Origin: Odontesthes bonariensis | Taxonomy: Eukaryota > Chordata > Actinopteri > Atheriniformes > Atherinopsidae | Reading direction: 5' to 3' | Assembly: GCF_027942865.1 (NCBI RefSeq) | Contig: NC_134517.1 | Coordinates: 13,742,275-13,806,274, forward strand | DNA: 64,000 bases | Shown: one piece after another, positions 46,450-58,692 of the stretch | Position numbering within the stretch: the first letter of the stretch is position 1 | How the letters are laid out: every line of letters begins with the position of its first letter | Translations under genes and position numbers: made by a program | Notes under the pieces: generated by a model | Told to the model about the DNA's origin: nothing | The model's database searches: none | The model's input: only the letters and a program-made list of their open reading frames with translations

Positions 46450-49400
46450 ATGGCGACCACCAGCAGAACGACCATTGATGACTCGATGCGATATGCTGAA
46501 TATTCTCCTAAAACAGGCGTCAGGAGCGACGCAGAGATAGACAGGCGGCTGGTAAGTGTGTGACTCAACGTTGAAGCCATTTGTTGAGTAAAACAGGATG
46601 CTTTTAATCCGCCGTCGTCTGTTTGGTAACCGGCGAGTCACTCTCTTACATGTGTCGCAAACCGCTTAAATAACCGAAGTAAACCGTGTGAACGAAAAGT
46701 GTATTCTTCAACATGGCAAGTTGCAAACTGTAGGCTCAAGTCTGTCGACGTCCTCATCTTTTTAGGCTAATACAGCTCATGTAGTAGATTATGAAATTAA
46801 CCTTACTATCAAGGACGTCAACTCCACAGTAACCTTGCCAAGCAAATGATCACTGTGGTGGTTGTGTGTTGGGTTTGGATGGAAATGAATTTTGATGAAC
46901 AGTTTAAGGTGTCGTAGTTCACTCATACGAGGCCGTAAGGAACTGCGCTCGCGCTATCTACACTTGAAAACCGAGTGCCCGTCTACATACGGTAAAGCGT
47001 GTGAGCCCAATGCCTGATGTATATGGGCAGATAAAAGAATTCATAAAAAGAAAAAAATCAAATTGTTTTCTGGAAACTCCAGCAGATTATTGTTCTACAT
47101 GTCCCCAGCTACCTCTGTGGTGATTTTCAAGTGCTTTCATTGAATCATTTTCTGATTCTCTGATGCTGAAATCATCGGTGACATCCCCTCATCCCTATCA
47201 CTCTCCTGGCCGTGGCTCAGTGGTTTGAGTCGGTCGTCCAATAACCGGAAGGTTCGATTCCCACTCTCGCCACTCAAAAAGATTGGTGAAACTGACTGTG
47301 TCAGTCAACCTCCTTGTCACAGCCGAGGTGCCCTTGAGCAAGGCTCCGTACCCCCATGCTCCCCGGGCGCTGTGATTGGCTGCCCAGTGTATGGGCATCT
47401 GTCTGAGTGTGTGACACTGTGCAGCATGAGTGTGTCAACAGGTGCCAACCTGGATGGGTTAAAAGCGGAGGACAAATTTCGTGTGTATACATGACAATAA
47501 ATCCGATCTTAAAATCTAATCCTTCTTTCTTTTGCAGAATGTGGTTTAATTTCACCATTTTTGCTTTTTACTCGCTTGATGTCCTTATGTTTTTACTCTA
47601 CGTGTGTGTGTGTGTCTATGTGAGACCATATGCCTTATCGGACATCCAGCCCTCCCTGCAATGGACACCCTTCGGAATTATCGTTGCCTTTCACGATTCA
47701 ATAATAATAATGATAGATCGGTTTTATATAGCACTTTTCATAATACTCAAAACCGTTGTTGTGGACGTTTTTGCTACGTAATGTTTAAACTCATTTTAGA
47801 CATTGTTTTTATAGGCCTACTGCTTCTAGGCTCTGTGGATAACTGTAGTGCCATTTCAGAGGGTGGCATTCTGTTCCAGTTAATTTTCCCACAGCTTCAT
47901 TTGATTGTCTCAGCAGCAGACAACTGGAAACGCATACAAAGGTGTAAAGCATTTCCAGTTTGAATGTGGTGCTGAGCCAAACGAAGCTACAGGAAAATGA
48001 ACTGGTAAAGTGAACAGCTCCATCTTCTGGAACTACAGTTCTATTCAATTCAATTCAAAATGTATTTATATAGCACATTAAAACAACCTCAGCTGACCAA
48101 AGTGTTTCACAATAGCAGCTGTATCACATATTGAGAAAGTCATCAATAAAATGGCTATAAGAATAACTGCATCACAGATAAACAATAAAATTTGTAATAA
48201 AATTCAGCTTGTGTTGAAAGCCAGGGAAAAGAGATATGTTTTCAGTCTGGATTTGAACTGACCTAAAGACTGAGACAACTTGACAGACAAAGGGAGGCTG
48301 TTCCACAGTCTGGGTGCTGGCACGGAGAAGGCTCTATCACCTCTGGTCTTTAGCTTTGGGAGCAGCCAACAGGAGCTGGTCGGCTGACCTCAGTGCTCTG
48401 GGTGGAGTGCAGGGCTGCAAGAGCTAACTTAAATAAAACCGTCCCATAGAGTTTAAACACTTAAAAACGATCAATAAAACCTTAAATTTTACCCGAAAGC
48501 CAACACAACAAGGTGTAAAAATAAATCACCCCACTCATGTTTTTCCATCTGAATTTTTATTCATCTCTGGCAAAAACACAACCGGCAAAACAAATGAAAT
48601 TGAGGTAAAAAGAAAAACGACATCAGTCGGCTGTGTGTTCTCCACGTCTTTGTGGTGCGTGCTTCAGATGTACTGAAGAACACACCCTGATGAAGTCCTC
48701 TGGCTGTGCCATCAAATTTCATGACTCCATCTGCAGGAGTAGACAATGACCAGTGATTAGAAATATGAAGGCAACCTGCAAGTCCCCATAAGCAAAAATA
48801 GGTTGCCTATGCATCCACTACCAATACTAGATTAATAAATGTTATGTTAGTAAATGTTAAAAAATAGCCAGGGTAGACAGTTGGCATTGTATTTTTTTTT
48901 TTAATGTCAACGAGAGAAAATGTTTTGTCCAATCAAGTTATTATTTACAGATTGGCAGGGTTTAATTTTTCTTCCCTTAGTCAACATGAAATATGGGCTT
49001 AGCTTGTATTGCTTTGTAAACCTTTGTCCTCTCCAAAGGTTTCTTGCCCTTTTTCCCCTTCCCCTTCATATTGAAGTTTGCCATCAGGGCATTAGCCTAA
49101 AGAAAATAAATGACCATTTTAAATCAATGTCATTGATTTATGTAGGAACAACATCACACAGGTCATAAAGCCTTTATACTACCTTGATCAGTGTACCACC
49201 CACTTTTCCGAAAAGCTGGTCTTTATGACCACAATGTTGTGAATGTGTTGTGAAGTTTTGATTTTGTTTCATTTTCACCTATTACGACATGCTCGGACAT
49301 TGTTTTTATGCCAACAAGTAGAGAAGGATCAATTCAATTCAGTTTTATTTATATAGCGCCAAATACAACAAATGTCATCTCAAGGTACTTCAATAGTATA

Positions 49401-52400
49401 GTCCAATTCAAGCCAATTGCAGTTCAATTCATCTCTGCACAGACACAGAACATTACTTTAAGAGCAGTATCAATACAAAAAAAAGAACGTATCGCATCGT
49501 TTTTTTTGCGTCGGGGTATCATGATACCTTTCTAGTATCGGAATACCGTCCAAAACTTAAAATCTTTAACTGCCTATTGACGTCGAAGTGAGGTCATAGT
49601 TAGACGTCCAAGTAGCGGACCAAATTTGCACGTCGTGTAGAAGTCCAGAATTGGTCTTGGACCGACAGACTCAATATAGACATGATCTGCACGTCCATAA
49701 GACGTTGAATGTTTAGTGGGGACATTATATTTATTCGTTATTGCCATAGATACATTTTTGTGTTACTTATGAGCGTATTGATTTATTCATTGAGCCATCT
49801 ATGTAAGTTTGTATTTATTTTTGTATATGTGCAATTTTAGTCCTCCGTGAAAACACGTTCAAACAACACAGGACGACATGTCAGATTGGCAGTGTAGTTT
49901 TGCTACAGTGGAAAAATTATTACTTAAACATGGACAAATGTTTTGTGACGTGCAGTTGACATAAGCAGTTTGCATGTGAGCATATTTTTGGCACAAATGG
50001 AACCTCGTACCTTCCTGACTTGTTGACATCCTTATTAAGGTTCTTAATCTGTACTGGGTGCGTAAGATCAGACAACAGCTGTGTTGAATGACCATGTTGT
50101 CTTATTTTGTTAACAGGGAGGGACTCTTATCGCAGTTGGTCTTGGTGTTGCTGCCGCAGGATTTGCAGGTGAGAATGATCAGATTTTCTCAAATTAAATT
50201 ATCTGTAAATGTAAATGAAGCACTGTTTTTATTTACTATCACTAATATTGGCATGGGCCAGTATGAGATTCTGACGGTATGATAACCTTAGGCAAAAATA
50301 TCACAGTTTCACGGTTTTATGATTACAGCTCTAAAATGTGTATTTTGAATGTCTGTATTTAAAAACAAGAAAAATAAAAAACTTTTCCATTGAACAGTCT
50401 TTTATTTTTAAACAATAGAACATGCTGGAGTTATTAGTAAATATGTATTTAAAATGAATAATAAATAGATAAATGACTGAATTCCCTCTAAATAAAATAA
50501 ATGAATAAATGCAGTCAGTCCTTTAACTGAAGCTAAAACTGCAACTCGAGTCACAAGTTTATGAATTACTTTTAGTGGGGGGAAAAAAACACTAAATGCA
50601 AGCACTTAACCTGTGGCTCAAGATCAGAACATACATAATTGAAAAAAGTAAAAACACTTCTAAGATAAAAAATGATCAGCATTCTCACCCACTGCTTACA
50701 TAATAGCTGATGAGCCTACAGGAGTTGACATTTCAATAGGCATTATAATGCCCATCTCACCTCCAAAGTCTCCTTGCATTATGTTCCATGTGTTATAACC
50801 ATTATAGTCTGTTATAGTACTCAGAATATTGTTGTAGGACTTTTAAGTGTATTGGGTTACATTTTGTTTGTTTGTTTGTTTGTGTGTGTGCTTCAGTGGA
50901 CACACTTGGGAATTATCGTCGTCTTTCAGGATGCAATAATAATAATAATAATAATAGATTGGTTTATATAGCGCTTTTCATTATATTCAAAGCCACTTCC
51001 AGTGAATGAAACAACAGCAAATTCCCCAAAGTTGTGCCAATCTCCATCAACGAGTTCTGGGAGTTGACGTGGTCACTGTTGTTTCAGAGCAGTGTGGTAC
51101 AGGTGCCTGCAGCTGCGCACAGTGTGCCCGCAGCTGCGCAGAGTGTGCCCGCAGCTGCGCACAGTGTGCCCGCAGCTGCGCACAGTGTGCCCGCAGCGGC
51201 GCACAGTGTGCCCGCAGCAGCTGCGCAGAGTGTGCCCGCAGCAGCTGCGCAGAGTGTGCCCGCAGCAGCTGCGCAGAGTGTGCCCGCAGCAGCTGCGCAG
51301 TGTGCCCGCAGCAGCTGCGCACTGTGTGCCCGCAGCAGCTGCGCAGAGTGTGCCCGCAGCAGCTGCGCAGAGTGTGCCCGCAGCTGCGCAGAGTGTGCCC
51401 GCAGCTGCGCAGAGTGTGCCCGCAGCAGCTGCGCAGAGTGTGCCCGCAGCTGCGCACTGTGTGCCCGCAGCTGCACTTTCTCTCTGACGAGACGTCACAT
51501 AAAAAAAAATAAATGAATAAAAAAAACGCTCAAACCGCAGGGATGGTATGACAGAAAATTTGAGTGGTTTTGAAAGCTTGACTTTTCCATACCGTGGTAT
51601 ACCTTGAAACCGGTAACCGGCCCATGCCTAATCACTGTGGCTGAACAATTATGCTTCCTGTGTTTTCTGTTTATTATTTTACTTCACATGTTTTCAGCTC
51701 TGAAAATACATTTTCAGTGTCTCCTTTTTTATTTTTGAAACATTTGGTTTCAAGCCGTTTTGTGTATTTTGTGTTCAATCCACAGGCCGTTATGCATTCC
51801 AGTTGTGGAAGCCTCTTGGACAGGTTTTCTCTGAAACAGTCAGGAAGATGCCCACATCAGTGAGTGATTGATTAACCTCAGTATATCTGACAAAATGTGG
51901 ATATTTTGTGGATTTAAATTCAAAATGTTTTGAACTTCAGCCGCTCTTCTTAATTTTGTCATGTGTCTTGTTTTTTATATTTATGAATATTTAGATTTAG
52001 ATGTTAAATTCTTATTTTTTTCTAAGCCTAATCCGGTTTAAGAAACAAACAGAGAAACCATGTCATTGTTTCAACATGACTTTTTATGGGGGGGTTACCT
52101 AGCATTTCAATCAAATGCATTGCATTCTGAGGCTTTTTGTATTGATCCAGTAAGATTCAGACTAATAACAATCAAAAGTTCTAAACAGTCCTCTGTCACT
52201 TCAGGCCTTCTCATCATATTACAAAGGAGGCTTTGAGCAGAAGATGTCCAGGCGAGAGGCCAGCCTCATACTTGGCATCAGGTAAAAGGGTGTGACTCTC
52301 AGTATAAGTGCTGTTTTACTGTGTGTCTCTGAGGAAAGTTCTCAACTATTATTGGTCACTTTTACTCGTGTTCTGTTCAGCCCAGGGTGCACGAAGTCCA

Positions 52401-52954
52401 AAGTACGTGAGGCGCATAGGAATATCATGGTCCTGAATCACCCAGATAAAGGTATGCTTACACTTCTCTAAATCTGACCTCTGTCACAATTATCCTTAAT
52501 GTTGCTGGTTCTGTTCTACAGCTAAAAATTCCTTTAGCCAAGGCCAAGTTTCAGTTTGCCTACAAAATTATTTTTATTTGATGTGTCATGTATAAACTCC
52601 TGGAAAGTTTAATGACATTCGAATAAGTTAACTTCGTTGATACTTTGAATAAAAATGAAATGTAGTTGTTTGTCTCCTGAATTTGAGAAATTAAGAATGT
52701 AGAGTATATTTAATTTGGAAAAAGAATACATTCGAACATTCATCACCTACAAACAGGTGACTACAGAGGGTATCCCTTAAAGGTTGAAGTATTATGGTTC
52801 AGCTGTGTTTGAAAAGCTTGTTGCTGGTTGGGTGTTGGTGGAAGCTGTCACAGAATTGTACCAAAGCATATTTTTGTTTGTAGGTGGGTCGCCATATCTC
52901 GCTGCTAAGATCAACGAAGCGAAAGACCTTTTGGACAAAGAGAACCGCCGGTGA
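46450..52954 (+). CDS. dnajc15: DnaJ homolog subfamily C member 15 (mitochondrial J protein)
   Basis: Complete 148-residue gene in six exons: 46450-46551, 50117-50168, 51786-51859, 52205-52281, 52381-52451, 52884-52954. All junctions are GT-AG and in phase. The N-terminal 34 residues (MATTSRTTIDDSMRYAEYSP) are soluble. A single membrane segment follows (TLIAVGLGVAAAGFAGRYAF, about residues 36-57), then SSYYKGGFEQKMSRREASLILG and a C-terminal TIM14-type J domain with the HPD tripeptide in LNHPDKGG and the KINEAKDLL helix. Length and the N-terminal extension fit DNAJC15/MCJ (human 150) rather than the shorter DNAJC19. The family sits in the mitochondrial inner membrane, stimulates mitochondrial Hsp70 in the TIM23 import motor and, in mammals, restrains complex I. 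ATTAAA at 53150-53155 may be the poly-A signal. Intron 1 holds a SINE and LINE tails. Confidence 0.93.
47205..47520 (+). mobile_element. tRNA-derived SINE in dnajc15 intron 1
   Basis: The head contains a Pol III A box (TGGCTCAGTGGT) and B box (GGTTCGATTCC). The body has CCCTTGAGCAAGGC, a block common to many fish SINEs. The tail reads TGACAATAAATCCGATCTT. It cannot fold as a real tRNA and is a retroposon. Confidence 0.75.
47585..47775 (+). repeat. dispersed repeat, also found at 50870-51003
   Basis: Shares GGACACCCTTCGGAATTATCG, (AATAAT)n and TTTATATAGCACTTTTCATAAT-like sequence with 50895-50995. The TTTATATAGCGCTTTTCA block is common near the ends of fish non-LTR retrotransposons. Confidence 0.6.
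48046..48480 (-). repeat. non-LTR retrotransposon 3' end, antisense
   Basis: Begins AATTCAATTCAAAATGTATTTATATAGCAC, the inverted form of a LINE/SINE tail, and continues with a block that includes GGGAGGCTGTTCCACAGTCTG. The inverted tail means the element reads on the minus strand. Confidence 0.5.
49326..49445 (-). repeat. antisense copy of the repeat at 63430-63812
   Basis: CAATTCAATTCAGTTTTATTTATATAGCGCC...ACAAATGTCATCTCAAGG is the reverse complement of the tail at about 63740-63812. About 120 bp is retained. Confidence 0.65.
50246..51630. mobile_element. putative hAT-like non-autonomous element containing a minisatellite
   Basis: Left end TATTGGCATGGGCCAGTATG and right end GGTAACCGGCCCATGCCTA are inverted repeats. 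Flanking 8-mers ATCACTAA (50238-50245) and ATCACTGT (51631-51638) match at 6 of 8. The interior combines the dispersed repeat at 50870-51003 with the minisatellite at 51094-51478. It lies in dnajc15 intron 2. Confidence 0.5.
51094..51478. repeat. GC-rich 21/24-bp minisatellite
   Basis: About 17 tandem units of CCCGCAGCTGCGCAGAGTGTG (21 bp), or the same with an extra CAG (24 bp). Variation is mostly G/C at the AGAG/ACAG position. Each unit contains the self-complementary GCAGCTGCGC. Because both unit lengths are multiples of three and lack stops, several frames on both strands stay open. The sequence is intronic. Confidence 0.95.
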
Positions 52955-53700
52955 GCTGCCAAATACCACTTTAAAGACATCCAATCCCCCATCAGCTCAG
53001 TGATGTTGCTCCATCAGCATCCTTACCATTTCCAAGGCTTCAACTCTGGAAAATGGCCAGTTTTCTTTTGGTGTCATCAACCCTGGGAACAAACGACTGT
53101 GACCAAAAGTGAAGATATTGCTCACTTTTACACTTGTCTAGTGTGTTGAATTAAAGATGGTTGGGAAAGTTGATTCCTAAAGTGGTAGCTGTGTTACAGT
53201 TTGGTATGAGTGTACATATAGCAACATGTAATTTATTGAATACTCATCTATTTAAGAAACAATACAGTGATACATTCAAGTAAATGTGGAAGTAGTAAAA
53301 CTGTAAATAAATATAGTTGGAAAAACGAACAATCACTGGGTGTTTTTATGAGTGACTGTTTGGGCAGATCTATTTTTTTTAATCTGCATGATTCAGGTTT
53401 AATTAAACTAGCAAAAATGATACTTTTACAGTATCTGAAATATAGTTAAAGGTTTAAATTGCCTTATATTACCTAAAACCACCACTGGACTGCCGATTTA
53501 TCAGCTGCTCTCAATTTAGGAGCCACTTTTAGCATAATTTATACAAAGTGAAGCACAAAATGTGAACTGTTACAGCAGTGGCTTTGTCCCTCAAACTGAT
53601 GAATCGTAATATGATTATGAAAGAGTGTGCAGCTGAGTGCAGGGAGTTTAAACTGCTTTTGGTTTACAGTTTCTTGAATGTCAGAACACATTTCAGGAAA
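52955..53700. other. dnajc15 3' UTR and intergenic sequence
   Basis: AT-rich. Holds the probable ATTAAA poly-A signal at 53150-53155 and no open frame that resembles a protein. Confidence 0.5.
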
Positions 53701-54080
53701 CTGCCCTCCGTTTTCTCTAAACACAAAACACTTTTCTCAAGCTAGCTCCACAAAAACTCGCAGTCTCTTTGCAAAATGAAGCTCACTCAAACTTTCACCA
53801 CAAAACTGTTGCTCCTATGGCCAAAAACTTTAACAAAATGGTCCTCACAGCTTGCAAAAATGTAAACTGTATTGGATATCTATCACACACACACCTCAAT
53901 AAAAATTGAAAACACAATGTTCAGGGTGTGATGTTCTAAGTACCCCATCATTTTTATAGTAAGTCACAGATTATTTTTAGGGGAATTGAACCCCATTTAT
54001 TGACAACCTGTACAAACGTACTTTTCCCAAAACAAATTTCAAAAGCATACATGTCACAAATTCTTACAGTAAAGGAGGTA

Positions 54081-55510
54081 CTATGGGGTCTGTGGGGGGG
54101 CCTGTGCATCACGTCGTCGGGTGGGGTCAGGCCACAGGACCTCGTCCACGTCGCAGGCTATGTTTTCCCTCGCCAGGCAACGGGGGACGAAAGCTCTGGC
54201 ATGCTGGACCCAGCCTGAGTAATCCCCCACATCCCAGGCCAGGTCTATGGCCCTGAGGAGGTTCTCTCTACTATATGGTTCCAGGTCATACACCTTCCAC
54301 CGCCATGATGAGAAGAGAACTCCTCTATGGGGTCTAGGAAAGGTGAGTAGGGTGGCAGACATACATTGAGGAATAGTTGGTGTATATTGAACCACTCTTT
54401 TATCTGGTTGGTGCGGTGAAAACTGACGTTGTCCCAGATGATGACAGATGGGAGGAGGATGTGCTGGAACCAGATTCTGCTGCTCACAGTCAATCAGGAT
54501 GTCCCGTAGCTCTCCCAGGAATGTGAGGAGACGCTGGGTGTTGAAGGACCCAAGGAGAGCCTGCCTGTGGAGAAGCCCTTCTGAGGTCATGGCTGCACAT
54601 AGGGAGATATTCCCCCCACGTTGGCCAGGAACGTCCACAATTGCTCTTTGGCCAATTATGTTACGGCCTCTCCTTCTCTTGGTGAGGTTGAAGCCAGCCT
54701 CATCCAGGAAGATGTATTCATGAGGTCTCATGGCATCCAAGCCCAAGATTCTGTGGAAATGAATAGAGTATGGGTAGTGTCACAGAAGGAGTACTACAGT
54801 ACACTGTGGGCTACTGTGCAGTACAGTGAGCTTGTACACCCACTGTACTGTGAATAATCAACATTGTATACTTACTTGCACATACTGGAAACGTAGCTCT
54901 TTGATTCTGTCCGAGTTACGCTCAAAGGGAAGCTTGCTTCATGCGTAGCTTCTGGCGACGGAGGACTCTGTCTATGGTGGCCAAACTGACTCTGTCAATA
55001 CCTCCAAAATTGATGTTGTCAGCTATGACTCTCTCCTTTATTTCCCTGAGTCTGATGATGTTGTTGTTTTCCCGGACCATGTCCACAATGAGGATCTCTT
55101 GCTGTGCTGTGAATAGGGGAGCCCTTCCACCATGATGTGGCAATCTTTCAACCCTATAAAAACAAATATGCTTTCACTCTTCAAAAAAAGACTTACAATC
55201 TACAACACAAACATCAATGGAAATGTCCAGTCTCCCAAAGCAAAGGTAATGTGGTGAAACCAATTTAGATTGTGGGCTACAAACATTTAGACAAAGTAAC
55301 TACAGTACATACCTGTTGTGTTTTCTGAATGCCCGAATTATGGTGGACACTGAGAACCTGCTGAGGTTGGGTTGGACTCTTAGTCCAGCTTCTCTCAGTG
55401 ACATTCCATGGACAATGACAGTAGCTCGCATTTCATCTGTGATGATTGTACGTGGTTGCCTTGCACTCCTCTGACACAAACTCTGCCTCTGTCCATTCTG
55501 TTGCCGTTTG
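54081..55510 (-). pseudogene. IS630/mariner-type DDE transposase, frameshifted
   Basis: Minus-strand pieces in order: about 55313-55500 (QPRTIITDEMRATVIVHG, FSVSTIIRAF; helix-turn-helix); 54876-55153 (GGRAPLFTAQQEILIV, a second HTH, ending in an ERNSDRIKELRFQY block after a one-base frame slip); and 54081-54750 (YIFLDEAGFNLTKRRRGR with the first catalytic Asp, then VIIWDNVSFHRTNQIKEW with the second, then LPPYSPFLDPIEEF with the third acidic residue). Two introns with GT/AG borders separate the pieces. Within the last piece the reading frame changes near 54480 and returns near 54310, so two indels split the catalytic core. No functional product is expected. The surrounding AC-rich sequences (53710-53900 and 55730-55860) look like degenerate inverted ends. 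Confidence 0.8.
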
Positions 55511-55859
55511 GCACCTTCAGCAAACTGTGCATTCTAAACTGGCCTATATAGGTGTTGTCACATCATTGGAAGGTGTCTTCAATTTTGAGTCGTTGTGCAT
55601 TCTCAAGCGGCCAATATGGATGGTGTCACGTGTCTTCAATTTTGAGTCACCGTGTTTAAGCAATGACGCCCGTGCTTTCATTGTGTTCAACTTTTGATGT
55701 CTGAGTCTACCATTTTGCATTGTGTGAGCAAAAGTGTGTTTTAGCAAGTGAGAAAGTGTTTAGCATAAGTGTGAATGTGTTTTGGCAAATGCAAATGTGT
55801 TCAGAGTTTTGTGAAATTGGAGATTGAGGTGAAATGTGTTTATAGTTAAGCCAACTAGG

Positions 55860-56880
55860 GGCCTGATTTATTAAATGTGTTTAGGCAACTGGTCATTGTG
55901 CTCAGAGATCTAGAAATTGTGCTTTAGCAATCGAGAAAAACTGTAATGTTCAAGGACACCAGAGGGGCTGTGAGATGTTTATGGAGAGCAGAGAATGACA
56001 TTTTTGATTTTCATTAATATATGAAACATTAAAATAAGATCATGTGAAGTTTAGATGAAAAAATTACAAATCGCCATTATTAGAGCTACTAACTCCTTAC
56101 AGGCCTCACTCATTCACCAGCCATCGGGCACTGGGGGAAGGGTGTCCTTTTCTTTTAGGGATCGGGGCCCTTAGTTAGGGTGACCATGCGTCCGTATTTC
56201 CCGGGACATGTCCGTATTTCACGTCCTGTCCTGGGCGTCCCGTGAAATACGGACATGTCCCGGGAAATACGGACGCATGGTCACCCTACCTTAGTTAACC
56301 ACTACACCTCCAATCCCAAAATGAAAAGGGGCAGTTTATCCAATCAGACAAAATACAATATGGAAGAAATATCAGAAACTGAAAAAGGTTATCAGATAGT
56401 AATGAAATATAGTAAGTAATTTTATATTTCCCACTGAGATGCAGATAAGTATAAAAGAGCATAAAATGGAAGTGCCTAAGAGTACAAGTATTTCAAATTT
56501 CAAGTACTTAAAAATCTATATAAATAACACGAGGATGCTGTTTTCTCTACTGCACATCAACAAAGACGCATGGTCCTGACCACTCAAGCTATTTGAGAAG
56601 ACTCAGGCAAACCAAGCAAGCATCATTACTGTGTGTGGTGTTTTTACTTTTCTACATGTCAGACTAGTGAAGATGTTTTTTGATCCTGAGTTACACTTAA
56701 CCCAGTAACTAATATAGCTCCAAGGCCTTTTTCGCAAATTAACACGGTCAGTATTATATGTAGTGCATCGGTAAATTTGTAAATATATCTTCTTCTTCTT
56801 TAAAAATTGTCAAAGCAGTTATTTAATTTCATATTAGACAAACAAAGTTCATAAAAGACTCCATCCTGGACATAATGTTT
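55860..56880. other. intergenic stretch between transposase relic and sestd1 3' end
   Basis: AT-rich, with no coding signal seen. The only clear structure is the palindromic element at 56178-56289. Confidence 0.6.
56178..56289. mobile_element. perfect-arm palindromic hAT-type MITE
   Basis: Arms of 46-48 bp, starting GGGTGACCATGCGTCCGTAT, are exact reverse complements (about 56176-56223 and 56241-56288) around a 17-bp loop. CTTAGTTA occurs on both sides (56170-56177 and 56290-56297), an exact 8-bp target duplication. There is no coding capacity. Confidence 0.9.
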
Positions 56881-58692
56881 TAATACCTTTTTATTTAGAG
56901 CAGAATGTCGTGTTGATATCACTGTACATCTTGTCGGATGTAACAGACAAGTAGGGAGACACAGCAATTAGCAGTTGCACATACAGCAGCAGTTATTGGT
57001 CAAAAACACCAGTTAGAGAGGTTTCTTTAAAAAAAAAACAAAGAATGAAATAAATAGAATAAAAAAATCTGCCGTCTTTTGAAGTTGCATTTCCATTTTT
57101 ATATTCATTTGATAATGGCCTAAATGCAGAACCCCTAGTACAGTCAAAAAATTGGCTGGACCATTTAATAATTCATAATCTCAATTTGAATGATAGAATA
57201 AAACTAATAAATCCCAGTGAGTTAGTGAGGGATAATCCTGAAAAAAAGCAGAAAACTGATCTGTGCAGGCACTAAAACAGTTCTTACACTAAACCGCTGT
57301 TAGATTTGCAACAGCTACGCTCTCACAAGCTTCATGACCAAGTCTGTGATCTCATCTTGCTTTGTGTAAACAGGAAGACTTTACCAACACACAGCACAAA
57401 CTGGACGTATAAAAACAGAAATTATACCCCTTTTTTGGTATAAATCAGGATGAAATGTCCACCTTAAATATTTCCAAATATTCTATCCCCATATTGTGAA
57501 ATTTTGCATGATTGTGTGTGTATTTTATTCATGATACTCACAATATTTGGTTATAACCTGTGTCTTCAAGAAGTTGTGGTTGCACATAGCAAAGTCATGA
57601 TGATGCCACCTTGTGCCTTGAGGACAACCTGACTTCAGATATATTGTTTTCGAGGCATAGAACGACCCAACATGAATCCTGCTGACACAATACACACCCA
57701 CTAGATATGTCACCTGACACTGTAAAAAAATTCCCTGCATGGTTGTCATGAGGGTTGAATTGGGAATAGTGACCAAAAGTGTTTATTTCTTCTGTAGGCT
57801 TTTTTAGCTGAGATAGATTCAAGTGGGCCACGCAGAGAACTGCCCTGGGTTGGGCTCAATTTTCTGGAGTTTGCCTCCAGTAATGTTACAGGTGTCTTCT
57901 CTTTTCTTAAATATTTAAGGGAGCATATCCTGCTGCATCTGGAATGTGCCACCATCCACCACTGACAGAAATAAGGAGGATATCTTACACAAAAAAATGC
58001 CAAGAATTTTAAAGTCAACTCAAAAACAACTTTAGAAGTAAATTCAGATGTTTTCTTTTAGCCGTTTGGATGTTTTGTTTCTTCCAGATGATCTTTTGGA
58101 CTTAACTTTGTCTTCTCAAGGTGCTATAAAAGAGTTTTAGTCTAAACTATTTTTTTTTTCCAGCTTTTTAGTTCTGGTGATCTGCCATCCGAGTGTTGAA
58201 AAGCTCCATCAAACAGACATCTGTAGGTTAAAATGTAGAAGATGTAGAAGCAGGAACAAAAAGCGAGGGTAAGCACAATGACTCTGCGTCGACGAATAAG
58301 GAGGACAAGGCGGCATTAGGAGTACAGGTTAGGGGCATCCAAAAGGGAGAATTTTACAGATGATCTTTTTCAACAGAGCAGAGGGGATGTTCCAGTTATT
58401 TAATTCCAGTATTCTACATTTTGTTATGCTTTCAAGGAGTGAAGCACGACTGAGAAATTGCATCAAACATGTTTATCCACTCAATGGGAAAATTAAGCAG
58501 AGGCAAAGTGGGCTTAATATAAAGAAATACCAACAGGAAGATCGATGTTCTGCTGCTGTTGGGCTGAAGCCACCAGTGGAGGGCGTTCTTCGCCGAGAGA
58601 AAACACACAAGGTCTCGGTGCTTCATTAAGGCTGCTTGCTCAGTTAAACGTCGCAGATCCGTTAGCAGTCCTGTGTAGCCCTCCCCGAGTCT
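56881..58692 (-). other. probable long 3' UTR of the spectrin-repeat gene
   Basis: Lies directly downstream of the minus-strand stop at 58693. AATAAA on the minus strand (56895-56890) is a candidate poly-A signal. Open frames here are short, start in different frames and resemble nothing known. UTR extent is inferred only from the signal position. Confidence 0.35.

Noticed and set aside
47209-47280. tRNA gene suggested by A and B boxes
   Set aside because: No cloverleaf or acceptor stem closes, and the downstream body and tail are those of a SINE.
51094-51478. CRISPR-like regular array
   Set aside because: Units are contiguous with no unique spacers, and the DNA is a vertebrate chromosome.
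51006-51516. Long overlapping open frames (130-168 codons) on both strands, Cys- or Ala/Arg-rich, as a novel repeat protein
   Set aside because: They are translations of the 21/24-bp minisatellite in several frames. The unit length is a multiple of three and lacks stops, and the array is intronic inside a transposon-like element.
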